A DNA stretch of 46,410 nucleotides from Eubacteriaceae bacterium (lineage in GTDB: Bacteria > Bacillota > Clostridia > Lachnospirales > Lachnospiraceae). The stretch's first letter is position 1. Each line of letters begins with the position of its first letter. The stretch spans positions 1 to 46,410 of the forward strand of contig CAJTFB010000031.1 in assembly GCA_910575665.1 (NCBI GenBank). The letters run 5' to 3'. This document shows positions 1 through 7,919 of the stretch, piece after piece. Under the pieces are notes generated by a model. The model was given only the letters and a program-made list of their open reading frames with translations, had not been told where the DNA came from and did no database searches. Both the position numbers and the translations under genes were made by a program.

Positions 1-63
1 GGAGGGCTTCCTCCTATGGTTAAACGACAGCAATACTATGATTCCCTGAAAGAAGCAGCATAG
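1..63 (+). CDS. IS3-family transposase OrfB, C-terminal 20 residues (partial)
   Basis: This is the open frame from the window edge to the TAG at 61-63, with tail GGLPPMVKRQQYYDSLKEAA. The tail resembles the end of the DDE integrase-type OrfB of IS3 elements, and the degenerate IS3 remnant near 7.5 kb ends similarly (ELKKAA). The catalytic core is not in the window, so activity cannot be judged. Confidence 0.55.
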   Translation, partial: GGLPPMVKRQQYYDSLKEAA

Positions 64-111
64 GATACAAAATCCTTGAAGAAAATGTGTCAACTAATCT
101 TGACAAAATCA
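1..111 (+). mobile_element. Right end of an IS3-family insertion sequence (partial)
   Basis: Bases 1-63 read in frame as the last 20 residues of an IS3-type OrfB transposase, ending LKEAA and a TAG stop. About 45 bp later the sequence TGTGTCAACTAATCTTGACA resembles, on the other strand, the terminal sequence of the element at the right end of the window. The end at about 111 (TGACAAAATCA) is inferred from the TG..CA ends usual in this family. The remainder lies outside the window. Confidence 0.6.
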
Positions 112-188
112 AATGAATAAGATACAATTTTAAAAAGGAAAATCTTAAAGGAAAGTTCACCTGCGATAAATTTAGTGTTTTCAAGGGT

Positions 189-217
189 TTGCGGATATTT
201 TAATAACAAAATATAAC
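189..217 (+). promoter_or_regulatory. Sigma-A-type promoter of the P-loop gene
   Basis: TTGCGG at 189-194 and TATAAC at 212-217 are separated by 17 bp, about 60 bp upstream of the ATG at 278. It lies outside the inferred IS end, so the gene probably has its own promoter. Confidence 0.5.
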
Positions 218-277
218 AGCTAATATTTCCCTTAAAAATCATCAAATCACAATCGGAATTTGTAAGTGAGGTGTGTT

Positions 278-766
278 ATGGCAAAATTACTTTGTATATG
301 TGGAAAGATTGGTTGTGGTAAAACATATTATGCTAATCGATTAAAAGAACAAGAGCATGCTGTGATTTTATCTACAGATGAAGTAACCTATGATTTAACA
401 AATAATCAACAAGGTGAAGGTTATGATGAATTTGCTAGAAGAGTTAATTTATATTTAAGAAAAAAAGCAGTGGAAATTGTAAATGCAGGATGCACTGTAA
501 TTTTAGATTGGGGATTTTGGACAAAAGAAAATAGGAAAGAAATAAAAAGATATGGAGAAAATAATGGGGTTTTGGTAGAAATGCATTATATTGATATTGA
601 TGATAAGACTTGGTATGAAAATATTGAAAAAAGAAATAATGAAGTCATATCTGGAAATGGCGGATCAAGTTTTTATGTTGATGAGGGATTACTAAATAAA
701 GTTTCTTCTCTGTTTGAAATTCCAGAAAAAGAAGAAATAGATATTTGGTATAAACCACACCAATAA
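278..766 (+). CDS. P-loop (zeta-toxin/phosphotransferase-like) kinase
   Basis: The 162-residue protein opens with a Walker A loop (GKIGCGKT, about residues 9-16). Next comes LSTDEV, the position where small P-loop kinases bind substrate, and then a VILDWGFW strand. Size and layout resemble AAA_33/zeta-toxin/chloramphenicol phosphotransferase-type kinases that phosphorylate small molecules; the substrate cannot be predicted. I chose the ATG at 278 because GTGAGG lies 6 nt upstream; an in-frame GTG at 266 would place the start on that ribosome site. Codons are strongly A/T-ending compared with the genes to the right, which suggests acquisition. It stands alone between an IS end and a small ORF, with no antitoxin-like partner. 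Confidence 0.6.
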   Translation: MAKLLCICGKIGCGKTYYANRLKEQEHAVILSTDEVTYDLTNNQQGEGYDEFARRVNLYLRKKAVEIVNAGCTVILDWGFWTKENRKEIKRYGENNGVLVEMHYIDIDDKTWYENIEKRNNEVISGNGGSSFYVDEGLLNKVSSLFEIPEKEEIDIWYKPHQ

Positions 767-832
767 ATTACAATTTGTCTAAACAACCATTACCACAATC
801 ACAACTGAATAAGTAATATAAAACACAGCGTC

Positions 833-861
833 AGAGCGTATAGAAACAGTCTATGCGCTCT
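833..861. other. Hairpin upstream of the 58-residue ORF
   Basis: AGAGCGTATAG and CTATGCGCTCT form an 11-bp stem with one wobble pair around a 7-nt loop. It ends 10 nt before the AAAGGAG ribosome site of the ORF at 886. It could terminate upstream transcription or be a leader structure; the T-run after it is short. Confidence 0.4.
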
Positions 862-885
862 ATTTTATTGTAAAGGAGCAGATTT

Positions 886-1059
886 ATGAGCAAAGACAGC
901 AGTACACAGCAAAGAGCCACCCGACAGCACCCACCCACAAAAATAATCGTGGAAAGACACTATGTAGGCACTGAAAAAATGGAAACGGTATTTAAGCGGA
1001 TAGCCGAGGAACAGATAACAAAAAAGGTTAAGGAGATAGCGGAAAACAACGCAAATTAG
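886..1059 (+). CDS. Small basic protein of unknown function (58 aa)
   Basis: ATG at 886 is preceded by a clear AAAGGAG (872-878) at good spacing and runs to TAG at 1057-1059. The first 18 residues are polar (MSKDSSTQQRATRQHPPT). The rest has a beta-strand-like KIIVERHYVG and a charged amphipathic helix rich in K, E and I. I do not recognise the family firmly. Short proteins of this kind occur as cargo in clostridial conjugative elements, which fits the surroundings. A longer ORF can be read on the opposite strand (865-1062) but it has no ribosome site and a low-complexity aromatic translation, so I take the plus-strand frame as real. Confidence 0.55.
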   Translation: MSKDSSTQQRATRQHPPTKIIVERHYVGTEKMETVFKRIAEEQITKKVKEIAENNAN

Positions 1060-1106
1060 CACTGGAAACGGAAAAGGGAATTGATTTTTGAAAGGAGCGC
1101 AAAAAA

Positions 1107-1131
1107 GCCCGGCTGCAAAACGCAGTCGGGC
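1107..1131 (-). terminator. Possible rho-independent terminator (minus strand)
   Basis: GCCCGGCTGC pairs with GCAGTCGGGC across a short A-rich loop. On the minus strand the stem is followed directly by TTTTTT. It would stop minus-strand transcription that passes the larger hairpin at 1308-1367. Confidence 0.5.
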
Positions 1132-1307
1132 GCAAGTGAAATATAAACAGTATTATAATGATGCGTGTAATCATCTATGAAGCCGGAATATCCCGTGTCG
1201 GTGGGCGGGCTTTTTTTGATAAAAAGTTGTTTGTCGGAATGTGTCGATTGAGTTTTTGTACCACGGCAGCGTCCTCCTTTACGCCGCCGTGTATGAATAG
1301 GCGTGTG

Positions 1308-1367
1308 AAAATACCTCTGCTGTACGACGGCTTTTTTTCTTTTGCCGTCGTACAGCAGAGGTATTTT
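1308..1367. terminator. Bidirectional terminator hairpin, 24-bp perfect stem
   Basis: Positions 1308-1331 and 1344-1367 are exact reverse complements around a 12-nt pyrimidine loop. The stem outer edge is AAAATACC/GGTATTTT, giving short T-runs on both sides. It begins 20 bp beyond the stop of the ABC ATPase gene, so it probably ends that operon. Confidence 0.7.
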
Positions 1368-1387
1368 TATTCGGCTAAATGGTGTGG

Positions 1388-2074
1388 TTATTCAAGTAGT
1401 CCGTCACTTACGGTGATAACACGGTTGCTGCTTTTCGCCGCTTCCGGTGAATGAGTAACCATGATAATTGTCTGTTCGCGTTCCTTGTTGATACGCTGCA
1501 ACAAACTCATTATCTCTGCTCCTGTATGACTATCAAGGTTTCCCGTAGGTTCGTCTGCAAACAGGATTTCGGGATTTCCAATTAGTGCGCGGGCGATTGC
1601 GACACGTTGCTGTTGTCCCCCGGACAATTCGCGGGGGGTATGCCCTCGTTTGTCCGATAAGCCGACTACCTCTAAAATATCTTTCAGAGGTTTTTTATAG
1701 TCCCGCATTTTCTTTCCGTCCAACAAAAGCGGAAGCATGATATTTTCTGCCACATTCAAGTTGGGGATAAGGTTGTAAAACTGAAAAACAAATCCTATAT
1801 TCTGCCGCCTTATCCGGCTCATTTTTTCATCATTGAATTTTGAAATATCCATGCCGTTCATAAAGACAGAGCCGCTTGTAGGTACATCAAGCCCTCCGAG
1901 AATATAAAGCAGCGTACTTTTTCCAGAGCCGGACTGTCCCATGATGGAAACAAATTCACCCTGTATCACTTTCAGCGATATGTTTTTAAGCACTCTTGTT
2001 TTGGTATCACCAAGCTGAAAGTCCTTAATTATATTTTTGCCCTCAATGGCAACTTCCTCTGTTAATATGTTCAT
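1388..2074 (-). CDS. ABC transporter ATP-binding protein (MacB/LolD type)
   Basis: This 228-residue nucleotide-binding protein is the ATPase partner of the FtsX permease encoded just upstream (15-nt gap). All core motifs are present: Walker A GQSGSGKS (46-53), Q-loop at VFQFYN (97-102), signature LSGGQQQR (150-157), Walker [10 protein letters not shown] (170-178) and switch histidine H208. The sequence belongs to the MacB/LolD/SalX group, whose members drive mechanotransmission for peptide or antibiotic export and resistance rather than bulk import. The start has AGGAGG 7 nt upstream. It is the last gene of a regulated operon; the large hairpin lies beyond its stop. Substrate unknown. Confidence 0.9.
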   Translation of the reverse strand: MNILTEEVAIEGKNIIKDFQLGDTKTRVLKNISLKVIQGEFVSIMGQSGSGKSTLLYILGGLDVPTSGSVFMNGMDISKFNDEKMSRIRRQNIGFVFQFYNLIPNLNVAENIMLPLLLDGKKMRDYKKPLKDILEVVGLSDKRGHTPRELSGGQQQRVAIARALIGNPEILFADEPTGNLDSHTGAEIMSLLQRINKEREQTIIMVTHSPEAAKSSNRVITVSDGLLE

Positions 2075-2088
2075 TTGGCAAGCCCTCC

Positions 2089-4572
2089 TTACTCAAATTT
2101 TATTTCTTCCACCAGTTTCATTTTTCGGCTTTTAAAAATTGGTACTATGGAGCCAAGCAGGGTAACGATAATTCCTAATGTCCCCGCAACGAGAAATGTC
2201 CAAATGTCCAGTTCCGGTGTCATTGAAATTTTGGGTGCCGCAACAAGGAAAATAGTCTGTATTTCCATGTAAGAAACAACAATAGCAATGACAGCACCGA
2301 TAAGCCCGGAAGAAAAGCCCTCTATCAGTGTCATCTTTCTGTTTTGACGGTTACTTAGTCCAATGGATTTATACATGGCAATGGTGCGCCGCTTTTGTAT
2401 ATAGTTGATTAAAAGGTTATTGATAACGCCGACAGTCGCAAGCAGCAGGATAAAATAGGTCATGCTGTGCATTGGCTGTAAAAATGCGCCAACAGTTGCG
2501 AGCGCGTCGTTATTAAATTCCTCCACGGTACGGCTCCAATTTGAGGTTTCCCCAAACAAAGCCCGTATCTGTACCATGATTGCGTCGGGGTCTGCGGCGG
2601 TATAAGCTAAAAGGTCATAGTCAGACGCGCCAAAGTCAGATACGGCATACATAGATGGAATGACTGCTTCCACATCAGTTGCCCTTGATTTGAAACTGCC
2701 TACCACTACATAGGAATTTCCGCTTGTTCCGTTTGACAGCGTAATCGTATCGCCTATGGAAAAACCGCCCCGCTTCATGCAATCTTCGTTTATAATTACT
2801 GCCCGTTCACCAGAAGCAAAAGAGAGCGCAGCCTGTTCGCTCATTGGACTATCCGTGTAATGAAGTGCAAACATGGAATTATACCATTCCAAATTATCCG
2901 TTCCCTCTAAACGGGAAATGGGTTCACTATTCCCCTGTACATTGTTCTTAAATACATAAAGAGGTAATACTTTTTCTGCTCCGTCCATCTCTTTTACCTG
3001 TTCCACAAATTCCGGCTTCATGTGTCCGTCGGCAAAACCTTGAAGCTCTGCGCCATGAAATACGTCGCTGATATAAGTTGTCACAAAATTCCCCACTACA
3101 CTGATTGCAATAATCGCTGATATGCTGATGAACAGTAGCGTAATATTCTGCGTGACATTCTTATTATCTTTCATGTTGCGGGCGGCAATCCTGCCCTCAT
3201 TTCCTGCTACCGCACCATAGAAGCGCTCCAATCCTGCGCTTACTATATTTGTGAAAATCGGTATCACAAGGATAGTAGCAGCAATCAGACCTAACAGGGA
3301 AAAACCACCCGTAAGATAAAGCATAGTGCCGGACGCAAAGTGCGGCAACAAAGCAGACATGATAAACAATACAATCCCTATTCCGACAATCAGAGGACGC
3401 GGAATATGCTTTTCCTCCACCGTACCTAAGACAATATCTTTTATCGGTAGTCGGCTTGCCCTGCGGACAGGCAGCCATGCCGAAAACAAAGACACGATTA
3501 CCGCAACCGCAAAAGAAAGAATAACGCCGGGAACAGAGATAACAACGAGGATTTCAATTCCCTGTGATAATGATTTGCCCATTCCCTGCAAAATGCCTTT
3601 TAATACAATCATACCAATAGGAATACCAATCAACCCGCCTGTGCAGCCGTAAAACAGGCTTTCCAAAAGCAGAATACGGGTTACGGTCTTTTCTGTCGCG
3701 CCGATACTGCGGAATGTGCCAATGATCGGTAAACGGTCTAAGGTAATGACTTTATAGCTGCTGTAAATGATAAAAATACTCATAGTTAATGAAAAGAAAC
3801 TGATTAGAAAGAAAGGCATGGATTTCTGCCTTGCGTCGGCGGCTATCTGCGCTTCATTGACAACCTCCGATACCCGGTACTTTCCGTTATCAAGAGCATT
3901 TTTCAGTTCAGAAATAAGATTGCCTGTTGTACTATTTGGGGCGGGTTCAATCAGAATTTCGCTATAACCGTCCTCCCACCCCAAAACTTCTTTTATGGTT
4001 TCCAAAGGCAGAAGTGCTGTTGCACCCCTTGTGTGACGCAGGAAAACTGTGTCATAAGCGGCAATTTCCGCTACTTCAAAATCCACTGGCGAGCCATTTA
4101 TTTGTAATGTAACAGTATCGCCTTTTTCTATGCCATATTTTGATGTAAACCTGTCCGGCAAGATAATCTGATTGCCGGAAAATGCGGTAACTTCGCCGCC
4201 ACCAATTAGTCGTGGTTTATTGATTTGATTTAATGCTTCCATATCAGCCGCCAAGAGGTCAACCGTTTCATAGTATCCGTTTTCATGGTAAAGGGAAGTA
4301 CCCTCTACAATTCCTGCTTTTTTCTGTATGTCTGGCAAGGCGGGAATATCGTCTGCATGAATACTGCCCTCCACACTCTGAACAGAAACAGTCGCACTCC
4401 CCGCCATGCCGCGCGCCATTTTCCGTTGTGCGCTTTCATAAGAAACGCCAATAGAAAAGGAAACGAACAGCAGCATAGCAGACAGCAGGATTGAAAGAAG
4501 CATAACGAAAGTTCTTGCTTTACGCTCTTTTACGTTTGTTAAGATATACTTTAGAATAATTTTCAAGTCCAC
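2089..4572 (-). CDS. ABC transporter permease with two FtsX domains
   Basis: The 827-residue membrane protein has an N-terminal membrane helix (about 20-43), a large extracytoplasmic MacB-like domain, a first FtsX helix bundle (about 250-370), further helices (about 395-445), a second extracytoplasmic domain and a C-terminal FtsX bundle (about 705-815). Duplicated FtsX domains are typical of Firmicutes permeases linked to antimicrobial-peptide resistance or lipid/peptide export. The start is a GTG at 4572 with GGAAAG upstream; no ATG in this frame lies near. The two-component genes immediately upstream are its likely regulators. The ligand cannot be told from the sequence. Confidence 0.85.
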   Translation of the reverse strand: MDLKIILKYILTNVKERKARTFVMLLSILLSAMLLFVSFSIGVSYESAQRKMARGMAGSATVSVQSVEGSIHADDIPALPDIQKKAGIVEGTSLYHENGYYETVDLLAADMEALNQINKPRLIGGGEVTAFSGNQIILPDRFTSKYGIEKGDTVTLQINGSPVDFEVAEIAAYDTVFLRHTRGATALLPLETIKEVLGWEDGYSEILIEPAPNSTTGNLISELKNALDNGKYRVSEVVNEAQIAADARQKSMPFFLISFFSLTMSIFIIYSSYKVITLDRLPIIGTFRSIGATEKTVTRILLLESLFYGCTGGLIGIPIGMIVLKGILQGMGKSLSQGIEILVVISVPGVILSFAVAVIVSLFSAWLPVRRASRLPIKDIVLGTVEEKHIPRPLIVGIGIVLFIMSALLPHFASGTMLYLTGGFSLLGLIAATILVIPIFTNIVSAGLERFYGAVAGNEGRIAARNMKDNKNVTQNITLLFISISAIIAISVVGNFVTTYISDVFHGAELQGFADGHMKPEFVEQVKEMDGAEKVLPLYVFKNNVQGNSEPISRLEGTDNLEWYNSMFALHYTDSPMSEQAALSFASGERAVIINEDCMKRGGFSIGDTITLSNGTSGNSYVVVGSFKSRATDVEAVIPSMYAVSDFGASDYDLLAYTAADPDAIMVQIRALFGETSNWSRTVEEFNNDALATVGAFLQPMHSMTYFILLLATVGVINNLLINYIQKRRTIAMYKSIGLSNRQNRKMTLIEGFSSGLIGAVIAIVVSYMEIQTIFLVAAPKISMTPELDIWTFLVAGTLGIIVTLLGSIVPIFKSRKMKLVEEIKFE

Positions 4573-4588
4573 ACCTACTTTCCATGCG

Positions 4589-4727
4589 TCATTTCAACGC
4601 ATTTTCGATTGCTTTCAGAACGGTATCACTGGTAAGCGTTGCGCCCGATACAGCGTCAACCTCTAAAACACACAAGGGCGGTAATCAGTATCGTTGCTAA
4701 CAATGAAAGTACCTTTTTCTTTTTCAT
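4589..4727 (-). pseudogene. FMN-binding domain protein, internally deleted remnant
   Basis: A strong AGGAGG site precedes ATG at 4727. The frame reads a lysine-rich signal-like start (MKKKKVLSLLATILITALV) and stops at TGA after 23 residues. In another frame the same DNA continues EVDAVSGATLTSDTVLKAIE and ends at TGA 4589. The SGAT motif is the flavin-attachment end of FMN_bind domains. The roughly 80-100 residues between signal and motif are missing and the frames do not match, so a deletion has fused the two ends. It sits between the two-component and ABC genes and may once have been an accessory extracytoplasmic flavoprotein of the operon. Confidence 0.75.
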
Positions 4728-4756
4728 GTTCCACCTCCTCGTCTATAAACAGAAAA

Positions 4757-4800
4757 AAGGTTGACCGTCACTACACTTAACATAGTAAACGGTCAACCTT
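4757..4800 (-). terminator. Terminator or operator hairpin after the histidine kinase gene
   Basis: AAGGTTGACCGT (4757-4768) and ACGGTCAACCTT (4789-4800) are exact complements around a 20-nt loop. On the minus strand the stem is followed by TTTTTTCT. It lies between the kinase stop and the ABC genes. The inverted repeat could also serve as a regulator site, because TTGACC on the minus strand looks like a -35 element. Confidence 0.6.
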
Positions 4801-4837
4801 AATTAAATTTTTATCCTGCCTTAATTAACCTTAATTG
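4797..4837 (-). promoter_or_regulatory. Putative response-regulator binding repeats
   Basis: On the minus strand the motif TTAATTAAGG occurs exactly twice (4828-4819 and 4806-4797), plus a third copy as CAATTAAGG (4837-4829). Start-to-start distances are 10 and 22 bp, one and two helical turns, as expected for OmpR-family regulators on direct repeats. The block lies just upstream of TTGACC and a weak TATGTT, in front of the FMN remnant and ABC genes. The first copy overlaps the kinase stop codon. Confidence 0.45.
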
Positions 4838-6255
4838 CCGGGAAAACGGATAAGAAAAGAAGTCCCAACACCGGGGGTACTATTAACTGAAATTGTACCG
4901 CCATGAAGCTCTACAATGTTCTTTGCGATTGCAAGCCCTAAGCCTGTCCCCTCGGTTTTGCTCTCCGTATTTGTCCCTCTGTAATATCGCTCAAATAATC
5001 GTTCTGCCACCACATTACTCATGCCGCCGCCATTGTCTGATACGTTTATAGTCAACTCACTTTCAGAAACCCCGATTTTTACGGTTACTTCCGTATCTTT
5101 AGTTCCATGCACAAACGCATTGATAATCAGATTTTGAAACGCCCTTGTAAAAAGCTTTGTGTCAAAGGATAAGAGTGCTGTTTCGTCTGTAATATTATCG
5201 CTGCACTCGAACAAAATCATGCGGTTTTCGTATTCGGGGCGGTTCAATATATCAATGGACAGTTCCCGCAAGAAGCGGACAATATTCTGTTCCTGCCTAT
5301 TTACCGGAAGTGTACCGTTTTCTAATTGCCATGTTAATTTTAAATCGTCAATTAGATTTTCCATATATGCCGCGTTTTTTAGCATAATGCCCGCATACCG
5401 CCTGTACTCAACTGCTGTTTTTTCTGTGTCATCATGTAAAACTTCCGCATAGCCTTTAATCGGGGATAGTGGGGTCTTTAAGTCATGGGTAATATTAGCA
5501 ATCCATTCCCGGCGCATATTTTCCGTTTCCTCCCGCAGCTTATCGCTTGTCTTTACACCCGCGTCCAATTCATTCAGACTATTGTATAGATCCCTAAATG
5601 CACCTTTTGCCTTAACAGGAAGATAACAGCGTCCAGAAATATCCTGTATGGACGTTACCAATTTGCGTATGGTTTTTGTCATAAGAAAACCATATACCAA
5701 CCCTAAAGAAATGATTACTGCTAATAAAACTCCAATCGTTGAGAAAACAATTTTTTTCCCGCCTGTAAACCGTTCCCCGTTTAAGTACATGGTTACTTTT
5801 TGAATGTTCATAGGGAAATGGAGAATATAGGCATATTCTTTTCCGCACTCTGTTACAATACCTACAAAGGAAGTCATATCCTCTGTATCAAGGTGTCCAG
5901 TCTGATTAAGCTGTAAAAGGTCAGCGTTAGAGTAAGTGTCCTGTGCATTGCCAGGCTTTTGGCACGCATATACTTCATTTCCGGCGGTGTCCAAAATTTG
6001 CAGTCCGATATGGTTATCCTGCAATCGTTCTATGCCTGTCTGTTTTACCGTGGGGCTTCCGTCTACAAAGATAATGTAGTCCGAAAAATCTAAAGTAAAA
6101 TTTTTAGCCCAATCGCTGCGAACATTTTTGCCGTTCGGGTTTGGCGCGGTAATGAGCATGGCAAAAAGGCAGCACACCACAAGGAGCGTCCCTAACAGCG
6201 ACAAGAAGAATATTGAATATATGTGAAAGGTGGTACGGTAGCCGGATTGCTTCAT
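4831..6255 (-). CDS. Sensor histidine kinase (two-component)
   Basis: The 474-residue kinase has membrane helices at about 14-36 and 169-191, enclosing an extracytoplasmic sensor of about 130 residues, then a HAMP-like linker. HisKA carries the phospho-acceptor H257 in NITHDLKTPL. The HATPase domain has the N box FQNLIINAFVHG (373-384), G1 DNGGGMS (407-413) and G2 EGTGLGLA (435-442). It follows the regulator gene with no gap (regulator stop at 6256, kinase ATG at 6255), so the two are co-translated. The downstream ABC genes suggest it senses an envelope-active compound or peptide; this is inference from context. Confidence 0.9.
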   Translation of the reverse strand: MKQSGYRTTFHIYSIFFLSLLGTLLVVCCLFAMLITAPNPNGKNVRSDWAKNFTLDFSDYIIFVDGSPTVKQTGIERLQDNHIGLQILDTAGNEVYACQKPGNAQDTYSNADLLQLNQTGHLDTEDMTSFVGIVTECGKEYAYILHFPMNIQKVTMYLNGERFTGGKKIVFSTIGVLLAVIISLGLVYGFLMTKTIRKLVTSIQDISGRCYLPVKAKGAFRDLYNSLNELDAGVKTSDKLREETENMRREWIANITHDLKTPLSPIKGYAEVLHDDTEKTAVEYRRYAGIMLKNAAYMENLIDDLKLTWQLENGTLPVNRQEQNIVRFLRELSIDILNRPEYENRMILFECSDNITDETALLSFDTKLFTRAFQNLIINAFVHGTKDTEVTVKIGVSESELTINVSDNGGGMSNVVAERLFERYYRGTNTESKTEGTGLGLAIAKNIVELHGGTISVNSTPGVGTSFLIRFPGN

Positions 6256-6960
6256 TTAATCAGTCCTTTTCTTTAGCTTATAGCCCAAGCCTTTTATCGT
6301 AATCAGTTGTTTCGGGGTTGACGGGGTATCTTCAATCTTTTCCCGAATATGGCGAATATGTACCATGATTGTATTATCACAAATGCTGCTGTATTCCCCC
6401 CACACCTGTTCATATAGTCGTTCCTTACTGATAATCTTATCTGCATTTTCCATGAGATAAGACAATAGCAGAAATTCCCTCCCGGTCAAATCAATTTCCT
6501 TTTCATTTTTATAAATCCGGCTGCTTTCTCTATCAAGCGCAAGTCCTCCGACAGTCAGCAGCCCTTTTACGTCTGTCCGCATGACAGACTGGTATTGCTG
6601 GCGGCGGAGCTGCGCTTTGATACGATAGACAATCTCCCGTGGGCTAAAGGGTTTTGTGATATAATCGTCACCGCCGCAGGACAGTCCAAGTATTTTGTCA
6701 ATATCATCATTCTTTGAGGAAAGAAACAGGATAGAGCAAAACGAGAACTCCCGTATTTGCTTGCAAACCTCAATACCGTCAATGTCCGGCAGCATAATAT
6801 CCAAAACAACCACGTCCGGTTGATATTCCCGGCATACCTGTACAGCGTCCATACCTGTGTACACTTTCTTAATATTTTCAAAACTATCTTGACGCAATAC
6901 TTCTTCTATTAAATCAGCAATGTCTTTTTCATCATCTACTAACAATATCTTACTATCCAT
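6256..6960 (-). CDS. OmpR-family response regulator
   Basis: The 234-residue protein pairs a receiver domain with a winged-helix DNA-binding domain. The receiver has acidic pair D9/D10, phospho-acceptor D54 in VVVLDIMLPD, S81/S82 at the switch position and K103 in ITKPF. The C-terminal half (about 130-232) carries the trans-activation-type helix ending IKGLGYKL. Its start overlaps the stop of the small HTH gene by 8 nt, and the kinase follows directly. The TTAATTAAGG direct repeats before the ABC genes are candidate targets. Confidence 0.92.
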   Translation of the reverse strand: MDSKILLVDDEKDIADLIEEVLRQDSFENIKKVYTGMDAVQVCREYQPDVVVLDIMLPDIDGIEVCKQIREFSFCSILFLSSKNDDIDKILGLSCGGDDYITKPFSPREIVYRIKAQLRRQQYQSVMRTDVKGLLTVGGLALDRESSRIYKNEKEIDLTGREFLLLSYLMENADKIISKERLYEQVWGEYSSICDNTIMVHIRHIREKIEDTPSTPKQLITIKGLGYKLKKRTD

Positions 6961-7138
6961 TGATTACACCACCTTTTCTCCTGCCGTCAACAGGCTTTTT
7001 TGCGTCCTTTGGTATTAGCCACATATAACTAAATTTAGAAACACCGGGAATACGGTTTTCTTCGCATAGCTTCTGTACCCGTCTTTCTGAAATGCCCCAA
7101 TTTTTTGCTGCTTCGGAAGCTGTAATGTACTCTGTCAT
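6953..7138 (-). CDS. Excisionase/MerR-like helix-turn-helix protein (61 aa)
   Basis: Nearly the whole protein is one small winged HTH: ITASEAAKNWGISERRVQKL is the helix-turn-helix, followed by the wing IPGVSKFSYMWLIPKDAKKP. This form is frequent in clostridial integrative elements, where such proteins act as excisionases or local regulators. It is the first gene of the regulator-kinase operon, with its own consensus promoter, and its last codons overlap the regulator start. That position suggests an accessory regulator of the operon, although an element excision role cannot be excluded. No integrase lies in the window. Confidence 0.75.
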   Translation of the reverse strand: MTEYITASEAAKNWGISERRVQKLCEENRIPGVSKFSYMWLIPKDAKKPVDGRRKGGVING

Positions 7139-7164
7139 ATTATCTACGCCCTTTCTTAAATCAC

Positions 7165-7193
7165 ATTATATACGGACTTACGAATAATAGCAA
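7165..7193 (-). promoter_or_regulatory. Sigma-A promoter of the HTH-regulator-kinase operon
   Basis: On the minus strand TTGCTA (7193-7188) and a perfect TATAAT (7170-7165) have 17-bp spacing, 27 nt upstream of the HTH start codon. Confidence 0.75.
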
Positions 7194-7270
7194 TAGACAG
7201 GCTACAAATAATATGTTCTATTACTGTCAACACTATGATATGTGTACTCATATCCAAGATGGAAAGGTGA

Positions 7271-7378
7271 ACGGTAAAATGTGCAAGAAAGGCAAAGGAC
7301 ATATCGCGCAACCAGTTAGCGGACAAGCTGAACATTGCGCCGCGCTATATCGCGTCTATTGAGAACAGCGGACAGCAA
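7271..7378 (+). pseudogene. XRE-family regulator fragment
   Basis: An open frame without start or proper end reads KDISRNQLADKLNIAPRYIA and then SIENSGQQ, the recognition-helix part of a Cro/C1-type HTH common in clostridial mobile elements. A stop precedes it in frame at 7268-7270, and after SGQQ the homology ends abruptly in a 12-bp inverted repeat (7381-7392/7395-7406). No start codon or dimerisation half remains, so it is a relic. The rest of 7139-7470 holds only this fragment, the promoter and short hairpins. Confidence 0.65.
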
Positions 7379-7492
7379 GGAAACGGGGGATTAAAATCCT
7401 CCGTTTCTTCATCTGTGCAGCTATGGGAAGCGTCGCAAACTGCGGCGTTTTTTGGATCTATGTCAATGCTTTGGACAAAAAAAGTCGAAAGA

Positions 7493-7919
7493 TTATGCTG
7501 CTTTTTTAAGTTCCTTTTGTATCCCTGACGTTCAGGCAGGCATTCTCTACCGCTTTCACTGCCAGTTCCGCTGTCATAGATGTGCCATAGGCATAGCCGA
7601 TGATTTTACGGCTGCACAAATCCATGACAGACGCCAGATAAGTCCATCCTTCTTTCTGCACATGGATGTAGGTAATATCTGTGCACCATTTTTGGTTGAT
7701 GGTTTCTGTTCCAAAATCACGTTTCAGGATATTCACTTTATCATCTGGGATACTGCCGTGATTGGCATGGTGGCTGTACTTCTTTACTACCACAGAGCGC
7801 AGTCCCTGCTCTGCCATATGCCTCTGGACCCGCTTGATGCTGCAGGGTGTCCCGGCGCCATTGAGTACACGGCATAGTTTGACAGCCCCGTATCTGCGTT
7901 TGGAATCCTCAAAGGCTAT
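7493..7919 (-). pseudogene. IS3-family transposase OrfB, doubly deleted
   Basis: The frame begins abruptly at IAFEDSKRRYGAVKLCRVLN, which normally lies about 60 residues into OrfB. It continues through the integrase-core segments QKWCTDITYIHV (first catalytic Asp) and LASVMDLCSRKIIGYA. After NVRDTKG it breaks: the next in-frame codons stop, while another frame gives the normal tail ELKKAA and TAA at 7493-7495. The second Asp and the Glu of the DDE triad are gone. Clearly inactive. Confidence 0.8.

Larger units (their letters stand above)
1060..1387. other. Gene-free spacer with stacked inverted repeats
   Basis: This 328-bp stretch holds three stem-loops (1107-1131, 1263-1290 and 1308-1367). 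Only short, unconvincing ORFs cross it. The middle stem, ACGGCAGCGT/ACGCCGCCGT, has one mismatch and an 8-nt loop. The arrangement resembles an insulated boundary between modules of a mobile element. Confidence 0.5.

Noticed and set aside
865-1062. 65-residue minus-strand ORF
   Set aside because: No ribosome site and an implausible aromatic translation; the plus-strand frame at 886-1059 has AAAGGAG and ordinary composition.
7452-7877. 141-residue plus-strand ORF
   Set aside because: It is the antisense of the IS3 OrfB remnant, which is clearly recognisable on the minus strand.
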